Translations under genes and position numbers: made by a program | DNA from: Entrophospora sp. SA101 | Lineage: Eukaryota > Glomeromycota > Glomeromycetes > Entrophosporales > Entrophosporaceae | Direction: 5' to 3' | Assembly: GCA_958430865.1 (NCBI GenBank) | Contig: CAUDNR010003779.1 | Location: 13,768 to 60,596 of the forward strand | Length of the DNA: 46,829 nucleotides | Part shown: positions 1 to 9,305 of the stretch, one piece after another | How positions within the stretch are numbered: the first letter of the stretch is position 1 | How the letters are laid out: the number at the start of each line of letters is the position of its first letter | The notes under the pieces: model-generated | Databases searched by the model: none | The model's input: the letters and a program-made list of their open reading frames with translations, nothing else | Told to the model about the DNA's origin: nothing

Positions 1-310
1 TTTTAAGATTGATGAAAGCCAGATAAATAATTCAGTATTAAGCAGAGTACATAAACCTAAATATGCAATATATCACGATAGACGATATATTACTTTTACC
101 GAAGATAACATAAAATTCAATGATATTTTGTTAGATTTTACTGATTTACAACTATTTAAGAGTATTACTAGTAAATTATATTGTTATTATTCATTTTATA
201 ACGATGCTCAAGAAGATTTTTATGAAAATAACTTGAACCTTGTCAAAAATAATTCGGCAGTTCATCTATTGGAGGATTTTGAAGTTTACAAAGTGGTAAA
301 GAGAAAATAA
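1..310 (+). pseudogene. 3' fragment of BTB/BACK/TLDc gene (left-arm copy, cut by window edge)
   Basis: The frame is open from base 2 to the TAA at 308-310. It encodes the last ~102 residues of the same protein that is complete on the minus strand at 16,234-17,919, and every residue I compared is identical. The segment carries the C-terminal part of the TLDc domain (for example IFKIDES and the AIYHDRRYITF strand). The 5' portion, with BTB, BACK and the start of TLDc, would lie left of the window, so this may be a truncated copy or simply the edge of a longer inverted repeat. It is called partial for that reason. No independent function can be inferred. Confidence 0.8.
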
Positions 311-1595
311 TAAAGATAATCTATAGGATTCAACTTTTTTAGCAAATAAAAGAATTTATATTAACAATGATGATTATAGAATTTATTGAATGCAAATTCA
401 TTATAACCATAATAACACATTAGAATTCTGATGTAATTTCATGTGTAATGTTAAAGTGGGATTTTCTCTTCCAGTTATCTTTTTCATTATCAGGGAGGGA
501 TGCAGTTGAAGTACATCAATATTACAGACTACACGAATCAGTAACATCTATTCGGTATTCAACAATGGTCTTTGTCAATTTTACAAAACATTTTATTGGT
601 TAATATGTCCCTGTGCAGAGCACACGTGCGTAAATCTAACAGAAATATTGAACTATGTGCCGAGTAAGTTTATTTTGATTTTCATGTAACATTGTGTGGT
701 TGGCTCAACATCATATAATCACACATTTCCATGCGATCTAGATAATCATAGGTCAGTTGATACAAATAATAATAATCAAATTTTTTGAATGTATCGGTAT
801 AAATTTTCCCCTTAATTAATTAGACTTTTATAATGGTTCACAAAAATATGTTAAAATATTTGACAATTGGAATTTATCTTGACATAAATAAACACTAATA
901 TCATAAATACCAGAATATCACATGATGGCCTCGAAAATTTGCTTATTAACCTACCTTTTACGCTCTAATGAAAAAATTCCTCATGATTTTGGTATAGATA
1001 CTTTTTTTAAACCCCTGACCTAACCCTAACCTCGAAATTGGCTTAATGTCATCCATCGATCAAATCAGGTGCATTCAGGCCAGAATTATTTGATTACATA
1101 ATTGTTGATGACTTCATTTCACATAAGACAAACGAGTGTAATATCGTTAGCGTTAATGCCTTACTAAAAAGATTATAACCATTTCATATGATTTATACTA
1201 ATAAAGTGGCTTAACTTGCATGATCTTGCATGATCTTTAAAAATTTCCCGATACAGTATTAATATAACAGAGTTCTTCTCAATTTGTGTCAATTTTATAA
1301 CGAAAACGGTAACTTTTAATGATTAGTGATCATTTTAATCATTTACGGGGGTTGATTACTTGTGATGATGAATAAAATGATAATAATACTGATTTGGACT
1401 CTAGGTATTCCAATGTTTGACAAGTGCAAGCTCTACACAGCGACCTAAAGATGAGCAGTTACGTGCAACTGGTGCTTCCCTTTTACAAATTTTTTTAAAT
1501 CTCCAGAGATATTATAGTGATGATGGGATTGACTAAAAAAATTCCGATGTGATCAAGGAAACCTCCATCTAAAAACAGTCCACACACAAACTCTA
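311..1595. other. AT-rich non-coding part of left arm
   Basis: No open frame of useful length and no recognisable domain. A short telomere-like motif (two CCCTAAC-type units in CCTAACCCTAACC) lies at about 1,018-1,031. It is mirrored in the right arm at about 15,513-15,526. The rest holds no structure I can name. Confidence 0.5.
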
Positions 1596-2318
1596 TTTTT
1601 CGGTTCGCGTAACCACCAGGTTACGTTTTTGAAATGATTTTTATTATAACCAATTTTATTTCATATGATTGAATAATATTAAAGCGCGGTAGATTTTTTT
1701 ATTATAGAATTATTTGCTTTTTCGACTATTTGGACTAAAGAGTGGTTTACTACGTTTGTTTTTGCCGTAATAGTAATAAAATTCATTATCAGTTGATAGA
1801 TTTAACATATCCTCTTGTTCACATTGTTCACATCTCATATTCGAACAGCCCATATGAATAGTATGAAATTTCCATCTTACTTTGACAATTTAATTTATCA
1901 TTGACTTTTATTTTTAAAATAATTTCGAGAACTCATTTGTTAAATTCCTAAGAATCCCACAAGTATATTGAATACCATCTAAAATCTACTTAATCTAGTA
2001 GTAGATACTTCATGATTATGTTTTACATAACTCGCCATTTATCACATTTTCCACATCGCACAACCATACCAACATTTTTTGTATATTGCGCTCTAGGACT
2101 AAATCCCATTCTAAAAAATCTTCAATAGTTACATTTCTTTACAAGAATACCTTCATCGAATAAAATAGAATTTTTATGTTTTACAATTAAGTAAATAATT
2201 GGCATCTTGATTGCGCAAAAGTACTATTACTATTAGCGATCAGAGTTCGTCAAATTTACAAAATAAAAGGCGGGTCACGGGTCATTTTCAAAATCCTAGT
2301 GTTACGCGAACCGAAAAA
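1596..2318. mobile_element. TIR element with TTTTTCGGTTCGCGTAAC ends (left-arm copy)
   Basis: An 18-base perfect terminal inverted repeat begins at 1,596 (TTTTTCGGTTCGCGTAAC) and its reverse complement ends at 2,318, giving a 723-base element. I found no clear target-site duplication. On the minus strand the interior retains broken coding similarity to a Cys-pair protein: VVRCGKCDKWRV, then SNMRCEQCEQEDML in another frame. This looks like a decayed zinc-ribbon gene of the kind I associate with multicopy families in Rhizophagus; that link is from memory and unverified. The element is probably non-autonomous. Confidence 0.6.
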
Positions 2319-2326
2319 TCCGGAAG

Positions 2327-2482
2327 TATATCAACTTGCTTGTTGAAGGCGTAACTTTAGAAGAGTATGAACGTCATGATGATATGCTTACAGTTGGTGC
2401 TCGAATTAATTTTTGGCAAAAAAACTTCACTATATCATTATATGGAGAGTTTATATTAAAAATCATTATATTGAGCTGAATT
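2327..2482 (+). pseudogene. Short coding relic, unrecognised
   Basis: One frame reads YINLLVEGVTLEEYERHDD followed by MLTVGARINFWQKNF before a TGA. It has protein-like composition and starts right beside the TIR element, suggesting a gene interrupted by the insertion and then lost. No family is recognised. The same relic occurs reversed in the right arm at about 14,062-14,217. Confidence 0.35.
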
Positions 2483-4560
2483 TATATATTATATCATATG
2501 ATTCACTATATAGTAGGTTCACTATACCGAAGCATAATGGACATCCTATTTATCACAAAGTGACAAAATTGAACGTCGATCTTTTTTATATTGTGAAACA
2601 GAAATTTCAATTATTTTAAAGTAAAAAAAGAAGAGGAATATCGGTACAAAAAAACCAATGCACCTTGCATATTATTTTTTTATATTGATAAGTTGTTTAT
2701 TCTTTTCTTTATGTTTGGGCAAAATAAGATCATCAGATCTTGGTCCTATCAAAAACTAGATGAGAAACAAAATTTTTAAGGCACATAACATAATAATAGT
2801 AGCATAGCAGGTCATAAGTAACATGACTAAAATACATTGTAACAACAAAGAATGTTTTGCAAGAACATACCTTCCTTTGAAAACTTTGCTTGGTTAAAAA
2901 ATAAACCAGTTAATCCAGCAGATTGCAAAATCTAAATCAGAGGTAAAAATTCCAAAAAGTATACATATTTTTTACCAAAGTGCGCAAAAATTAATGATTC
3001 AATTACATTTCTTATTCTTTTTCATTTATTTCTTTAGACATAAATGTAATTGTGCTAGAGCAACACATACATACATATTATTTATTACATATTGGGATAA
3101 TAATAAGTACACTAATAAAAAAGTTATTTATACATGATTGACTCGAGACACAAAAGGTAGTCATAAATGTATACATATATATTATTTTTTTTTTATTACA
3201 TATCAGAAAGTACACACTAATAAAAAACGTTATTTATACATGGATGCTGTATGATTGACTTGAGACATAAAAGGTAGTCGTAAATGTATTATTTTTTACA
3301 TACTAATAAAAAACGTTATTTATGATTGATAGATGTTGGCCTTGTTTCTATTGTCCACGCCTCAAGTAAGATAAATAAAAATTTGCTTCCAATATATACT
3401 TGATAAAACTTGCACACTTTTTTATAAATTGGTTAAATGTTGGGTTAGCAAGATACACGCAAGAATTTATTTAGTTGGAGCTTCATTAAAAAATAAAATT
3501 CAATTACCGAAGTGTTGCACAAAGTCATTAATGATTAATAAAACAAAATATAAACAACGCACAAACGAACTAGAAGACTAGATAAACCTGTTCAATTCAA
3601 ATAGAATGAGTATTTGGAAAATAGTAAAGAAAAGGGGCTGGACCTAAAAATAATACATTCGGAAAGTTTTAATTAAAGAATGGAAATAAAGAAAGAATTG
3701 AATACCGAAAGGATAAGTAGGATCATTGATGGAAGAACAATTGCAATAATGCAAGAAGAAAGAAACGTCAAAACAAGTGATTGTTATAAGATCAAAGTTT
3801 TGCAAAACAAAGTCTAGAAAAAAAGAGACTGTTATAAAGAAAATTACAATGAATTAGGAAATGTAAAATGCCGATAAAGAATAACTGTAATTAAATAGCA
3901 GGAAAGAATTTTTTTAAGCATTAATGTGGAACACCATGTTTGAATTAAAAAAAGAGCTAAGACGTTAGAAGAAACATAAATGAAAGCGTAAAAAGCGAAG
4001 AAATTAATTTTTGTTTCGTGGGAACATTTGAAAATTTCTACTTGCGAACAAAACAATTTGTTAATCTCTCTATTGTTAATTATCTTAGTGATTAATTTCG
4101 TATATAATCTTTGTCGTTAATTATCTTGGTGATTAATTTCATATATTATCTATCGTTAATTATCTTGGTAATTAATTTCGATGATGCTAAATATCGTAAG
4201 ATAATTATCAAAAATTATCTTATTTTGTTAATTTTCGATTTTTTTATTGAGATAAATATCGATAAATAATGTATCTCAATATTTATCTCCTAAAAAAATT
4301 TCCTGATATGAAAAGAAAAATAGACTCCCCTTTTAAAACTAAATTGAATGATGGTGGTTTTTTTAAAATCCAATGTTTGGATCACATAATCTTTCAAAAA
4401 TTTTAACTTTTAGTATAGATGATCTACACTATATCATTATTTTATTCCCATTTAAATTGGCACATATAAATCTTTTCAAATTATAATAAGCACCTATTGT
4501 GTATGAACTGTTTTATTTATTTTCGCTTCTTATGTTATAATATAAACACTATAGTTTGCA
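2483..4560. other. AT-rich arm sequence with small repeats
   Basis: No credible gene. A stretch at about 3,110-3,330 repeats a motif around ACTAATAAAAAACGTTATTTATACATG with AAAGGTAGTCATAAATGTAT two to three times. At about 4,070-4,180 a ~47-base unit centred on GTTAATTATCTTGGTGATTA occurs three times. The segment at about 4,320-4,440 belongs to a dispersed family: a diverged copy lies at about 34,518-34,640. Confidence 0.45.
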
Positions 4561-4685
4561 TGAATCTTAAGCAACGTAAAAATTATAACCAACAATAAAA
4601 AATAAAGATAAATATAAGATGAAAGTAAAAAAAGTAAAAGAGATAAATGAAGTTATCAAAGAGCCAAAGAGCAAATACAGCCTAT

Positions 4686-6944
4686 TTACTCTATTTTCTA
4701 TTTAAAATAAAATGAAAATCAATCAACAGTTAATATTTTTTCAAAACAATTGAATGTAATAATGGTAAATGATAAGAATACTTGCCTATTTATTATTTAA
4801 AATAAATTGAAAATCAAACAGTTAATATTTTTCAAGCTTTAATAATAATAAACAATAAAAATACTTGCCTATTTATTATTTAAAATGAAAATCAATCAAC
4901 AGTTGATATGTTTACAAAAACAATAGTAATGGTAGTAAATGATCAAAACACTTACCTTTTATTTATTATTTAAAATAAATGAAAATCAGCAGTTAATATT
5001 TTTCAAGAATAATATTGGCTGTAATAATGATGATCAAAATACTTACTTTCTATTTACTATTTAAAATAAAACAAAAATCAACAGTTAATATGTTTTCAAA
5101 AACAATGATATTGACTGTAATAGTGAAATGATGAAAATACTTACTTTCTATTTACTATTTAAAATAAACAAAAATCAACAATTAGTATGTTTTCAAAAAC
5201 AATGATATTGACTGTAACAATAGTGAAGTGATGAAAATACTTACATTCTATTTTTTATTTAAAATAAACGAAAATCAACAATTAGTATGTTTTCAAAAAC
5301 AACAATATTGACTGTAATAATAGTGAAGTGATGAAAATACTTACTTCCTATATTTATTATTTAAGATAAATGAAAATCAACAGTTAATATTTTTTCAAAA
5401 ACAATGATATTGACTTAATAATAGTGAAATGATGAGAATACTTACACCCTATTTATATTTAAAATAAAATAAAACCAAAGTTAATATGTTTTCAAAAACA
5501 ATGATATTGACTGTAAAAATAGTGAAGTGATGAAAATACTTACATCCTATTTATTATTTAAGATAAAACAAAATCAACAATTAGTATGTTTTCAAAAACA
5601 ATGATATTGACTGTAATAATAGTGAAATGATGTAAATACTTACACACTATTTATTATATTTATTATTTAAAATAAAACATAAATCAACAGTTAATATGTT
5701 TTCAAAAACAATGATATTGACTGTAATAATAGTGGAATGATGAGAATACTTACAGGCTATTTATTATTTAAAATAAAACAAAAATCAACAGTTAATATGT
5801 AAAAACAATGATATTGGCTGTAATAATAGTGAAATAATGAAAATACTTACATCCTATTTATTATTTAAAATAAAACGTAAATCAGCAATTAGTATGTTTT
5901 CAAAAACAATGATATTGACTGTAATAATAGTGAAATGATGAAAATACTTACTTTCTATTTATATTTAAAATAAACAAAAATCAACAGTTAATATGTTTTC
6001 AAAAACAATGATATTGACTGTAATAATAGTGAAATTATGAAAAAATACTTACAGGCTATTTATTATTTAAAATAAAACAAAAATCAACAGTTAATATGTT
6101 TTCAAAAACAATGATATTGGCTGTAATAATAGGGAAATGACAAAAATACTTACAAGCTATTCATTATTTAAAATAAAATGAAAATCAACATTTAATATGT
6201 TTTCAAAAACAAAGATATTGACTATAATAATAATGAAATGATGAGAATACTTACCCACTACCATTATTTAAAATAAAATGAAATCAACAGTTAATATGTT
6301 TTCAAAAACAATGATATTGGCTGTAATAATAGTGGAAAGATGAAAATACTTACCCACTACCATTATTTAAAATAAAATGAAATCAACAGTTAATATGTTT
6401 TCAAAAACAATGATATTAGCTGTAATAATAGTGGAATGATGAAAACACTTACAGGCTATTTATTATTTAAAATAAAACAAAAATCAACAGTTAATATGTT
6501 TTCAAAAACAATGATATTGGCTGTAATAATAGTGGAATGATGAAAATACTTACCCACTACCATTATTTAAAATAAAATGAAAACCAAAGTTAATATGTTT
6601 TCAAAAACAATGATATTGACTATATATAATAATAGTAACTTACTGCTCTAATTATTATTTAGAATAAATGAAACCAATAATTAATATGTTTTCAAAAACA
6701 ATGATATTGATTGTAATAGTAGTACAAAAATACTTACGGAACTATTTATTATTTAAAATCAAATGAAACCCAATAGTCAGTATTTTTTCAAAAACAATGA
6801 TATCGAATATAATAGTATTTATTGTAAAGTAAATATAATAATAAATGAAGTACTTCGCTTCACCAAATTATTGTTATGAGTTGGGCTTGCTAAAGCCACA
6901 ACAGCAAAGATAATCAAAAAGAGAAGAGAAATATTGAATTTCAT
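4686..6944 (-). CDS. Secreted Kex2-type prepropeptide encoded by a run of single-codon micro-exons
   Basis: Exon 1 (6,944-6,854) encodes a signal peptide, MKFNISLLFLIIFAVVALAS, then PTHNNNLVKR with a dibasic KR at 29-30. Exons 2 (6,741-6,738, TTCC) and 3 (6,647-6,644, AGCA) complete codons I, P, A. Then come sixteen 3-nt exons, start bases 6,556, 6,455, 6,356, 6,257, 6,156, 6,055, 5,954, 5,853, 5,756, 5,646, 5,546, 5,448, 5,347, 5,247, 5,147 and 5,049, giving W,P,W,W,L,P,K,D,P,C,D,G,E,N,K,K. The terminal exon (4,697-4,686) gives K,I,E, stop. Introns are 87-112 nt, with GTAAGT donors (GTACTT for intron 1), a TATTAACTG branch-like motif and TAG acceptors. The total is 159 nt, 52 residues. The signal peptide and splice motifs are seen directly; splicing and secretion are inferred. 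Function is unknown; a secreted signal, pheromone-like peptide or effector are all possible. The exact terminal acceptor is uncertain. Confidence 0.72.
4699..6845 (-). repeat. Tandem intron-plus-codon array, ~22 units of ~95-100 bp
   Basis: Each unit reads, on the minus strand: GTAAGTATTTTC, CTATTATTACAG, CCAATATCATTG, TTTTTGAAAACATATTAACTG, a T-rich stretch, AAATAATAAATAG, then three variable bases before the next GTAAGT. Variation is concentrated in those three bases. The three TGG units (6,556, 6,356, 6,257) share the unusual acceptor context AATGGTAG, which suggests duplication of a unit with its codon. The last three units before the terminal exon differ: one has no TAG acceptor (4,956-4,961) and two join TAG directly to GCAAGT (near 4,868 and 4,785). 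Confidence 0.9.
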
Positions 6945-7020
6945 TTTGATTTATTCGGATAATTTTTGTCAAGTTTTCACTTTTTCTTGATTTTCAAATT
7001 GTATAGGATTACTGTAAAAG

Positions 7021-7028
7021 TATTTATA
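7021..7028 (-). promoter_or_regulatory. Candidate TATA box for the micro-exon gene
   Basis: TATAAATA on the minus strand lies about 77-84 bases upstream of the ATG at 6,944, a usual distance. In DNA this AT-rich the match alone is weak; the position supports it. Confidence 0.4.
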
Positions 7029-7161
7029 AAAAAAAAAATGAAAGTGAATTTTGTATGCAGTTTTTATTGAAATTAGGATTTAATGCTGACTTGCTGGTCG
7101 AAATACCCTAATTCCGAATCAAATCTTTTTATTTCTATTTATATCTTTATTCATTTATTCC

Positions 7162-8119
7162 ATAATCGTGTAGTTTTCCGCCAAAATTCATCCGCCAATT
7201 TGAATTCCCGTGACATCCACCAAAATTAAAATATCTGAAATTAGTATTCAATTAATAAATTAAAATAATTTATTTTTTTTGAGGTTTAAAAATGTATATA
7301 ACTTAAATTTGCGTAGAAATCAAATAAGTGTATCCAATCAATTTTTGTAAAAAATTAATGATCATCATTGTACTTAAAATACATGTCAAAACCAGGGCTG
7401 GCTGCGTAACTCAAATGAGTACTTGGCTAAACTGACTAAACTATTTAGTCATATGTTAAGTCAAGTTTAGTCAAGTTTAGTCAAGATGATTGTTACTAAA
7501 TTAGGTTTTTAACCCCTTTACGCTGCCACGCCCTGGTCAAAACATACTTAAAACATATCTCTATAAGAAAATTAAGTATTTAAACTTTGCATAGGGTAAT
7601 TTTTGTAATAAAAAACCATTTTTTTCAATTTATGATCATTTTTATTATATAGATTTTATTATTATGTATATTTTTTGTGTTTGTTTCGTTTATATATATG
7701 TTTATTTATATATATTTATTTATAAAAATTAGAATTATACATAAATATTTGGTTTTTTTCTGTATATTAAAAAAGGTGGTGGTGGTGATTATTGAACTAT
7801 TACTTTAGTTTTAAAAATAAGAATAAAAATAAAAATAAAAATAATACCGTTGTCTTTATTTTCTTTGTTTAAAGCGCTTTGGCAAAAAGCCATATTTTAT
7901 TTGCTTTATTGAGGAAGCAAGGTTAATATCAACGTTGGTTAACTAGTGAATGTTAATGAAGTATCGTCCAAAGTTAATCGGAAATACTGTAGTGTTATTG
8001 TAATCGTAAACGTAAGGCTATTAAACAAGCTGCCGAAGAGAGGTCGCAATGGGCTAATAAATATAAACGATTGAAATAAATTCGGATATTTTAATTTTGG
8101 CGGAAAACTACACGATTAT
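7162..8119. mobile_element. Mutator-like (MULE) MITE with 9-bp target-site duplication
   Basis: A 27-base perfect terminal inverted repeat (ATAATCGTGTAGTTTTCCGC... at 7,162-7,188; reverse complement at 8,093-8,119) is flanked on both sides by the direct repeat ATTTATTCC (7,153-7,161 and 8,120-8,128). A 9-base duplication with long TIRs is characteristic of Mutator-like elements. The 958-base interior contains no transposase. It carries TTTAGTCAAG repeated near 7,465-7,492 and a short frame ending at about 8,078 that reads RKRKAIKQAAEERSQWANKY, like the basic coiled-coil tail of some captured gene. Likely non-autonomous. Confidence 0.8.
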
Positions 8120-8188
8120 ATTTATTCCTTATATTTCTTATTTCATTTCTTATTTTATTATAATAATAAGGGAATTGTTATTAGAGAT

Positions 8189-8355
8189 GCGATCCGCAGA
8201 TATCCATTATCCGTCATTTATCTCTAAAATCAACCCGTCATCCGTTAATTGCTCAAAAAATACATCTGTCGAATTTAAACGGATTATCCGGATTATCCGT
8301 AAAATTGAACGGATCATCCGGATTGTATGGATTATCTACGGTTTGAACGGATAAT
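8189..8355. repeat. Cluster of CGGATTATCCG palindromes
   Basis: ATCCGT/ACGGAT motifs recur about a dozen times in 167 bases, including palindromic ACGGATTATCCGGATTATCC. Further ATCCG words occur near 8,838-8,850. The cluster produces a spurious open frame rich in R-I-I-R. Its role is unknown; it could be a protein-binding array or the core of an old repeat. Confidence 0.6.
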
Positions 8356-8399
8356 TCAGCAATATTAGTATTAGTATTAATAAAATGTTACAAAAAGAG

Positions 8400-9139
8400 T
8401 AGTAATACTAATAATTTTATGACAAACAATTCGTTTATATTTATTATAAAGTTAATTCAGTGGGTGGATACATTTAATACAACTTGCATTTCTTTTTAAA
8501 AACAAAATTTGTTTAAATAATTCTAAATCAAAACGTGATCTTTTAGCAGTCAATAAATTCCCTGCAAGGTAAGTTCACTCTCATTATCATTACCGACATC
8601 ATTGCCATTGTAATTATATTCGTTATTATCATAAGTAATCTTACAAACTAGTAAAGAATAATGGAAATAAAAACATCGAAAAATGAATTAGATAAAGATG
8701 ATAAAAAGTATTATATTTTTTAATGTTATAAAAAAATTTTTTTTTGATGTTACATTATGATGTATAATTTGTAACTAGTGCATGAAAAATTTTTTTTTAT
8801 ATTAATATGTTTTATTTACACGGACCTAAAATTTCAATCCGCAATCCGTTATGGTGCGTGTCACCTAAAGTCATCAAGAATTTATGGGTGACTTTAAAAT
8901 GTATCTAGTCCCTCAATTTTTATGCTACAAAAAAAAGAAACCGTAAAAATGATAGATTAGAATTTCCTCTTTCAAAATTACAGTTTACTTTTTTGATTTC
9001 TCAATTATGTACAAAGTTATTAAGGTTTAAAAACACACAAGTTTACTAGTATATTTCAAATTTCGGACGCTGATCATTCAAATTCTGTCCAATAAAATTC
9101 CTCCTAATAACAATCAATTTATGTCACACGAGAAATAGC
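8400..9139. other. AT-rich non-coding stretch
   Basis: No recognisable gene, repeat family or RNA gene. It separates the palindrome cluster from the transposase gene. Confidence 0.5.
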
Positions 9140-9245
9140 ACGTAACTTTTGAAATTGAATATTAAAATATTTTACGTGTAACTTTTGAATTGAATATTAA
9201 GATATTTTACACATAACTTTTGAATTGAATATTAAGATATTTACA
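9140..9245. repeat. Three tandem ~35-bp units
   Basis: A unit of the form GTAACTTTTGAATTGAATATT plus AAGATATTTTACAC occurs three times with small changes, immediately upstream of the transposase start. It may be part of the element's terminal or promoter region. Confidence 0.65.
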
Positions 9246-9305
9246 TCAATATTAATTAAATCATTATTAATTGTTATAAAAGTTCAATCAACCAAACAAG
9301 ATAAA

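Larger units (their letters stand above)
1..4682 (+). repeat. Left arm of giant inverted repeat
   Basis: Base x pairs with the complement of base 16,544-x. Checkpoints include 310 with 16,234, 2,413 with 14,131 and 4,056 with 12,488. Every block compared by eye up to about 4,571 was identical. The first differences are a single base at 4,572 (its partner is 11,972), a 12-base insertion near 4,600-4,612 present only here, and a 9-base difference near 4,683-4,695. Beyond that the arms continue as a tandem array with different copy numbers. Apart from the TLDc fragment and the elements listed separately, the arm is AT-rich and without convincing genes. Confidence 0.9.

Noticed and set aside
2413..2619. 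68-residue open frame present in both arms (also 13,925-14,131)
   Set aside because: Conservation is explained by the inverted repeat itself; composition is Ile/Tyr-rich and lacks domain character.
3844..4056. 70-residue open frame present in both arms (also 12,488-12,700)
   Set aside because: Same reason; no start context, promoter or family.
4700..6800. 33-nt mini-introns from GTAAGT to the internal TTATTACAG in each unit
   Set aside because: TTATTACAG lies upstream of the TTAAC branch-like motif and too close to the donor. Exons defined this way would be ~65 nt with stops. The downstream TAG acceptor gives stop-free codons.
4699..6845. CRISPR-like array of repeats with variable spacers
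   Set aside because: The variable part is only 3-4 bases and sits between a splice acceptor and donor; repeats are ~95 bp and the organism is eukaryotic. The exon reading explains the pattern better.
8097..8354. 85-residue frame rich in RIIRIIRKIERI
   Set aside because: Created by the CGGATTATCCG cluster read in one frame.
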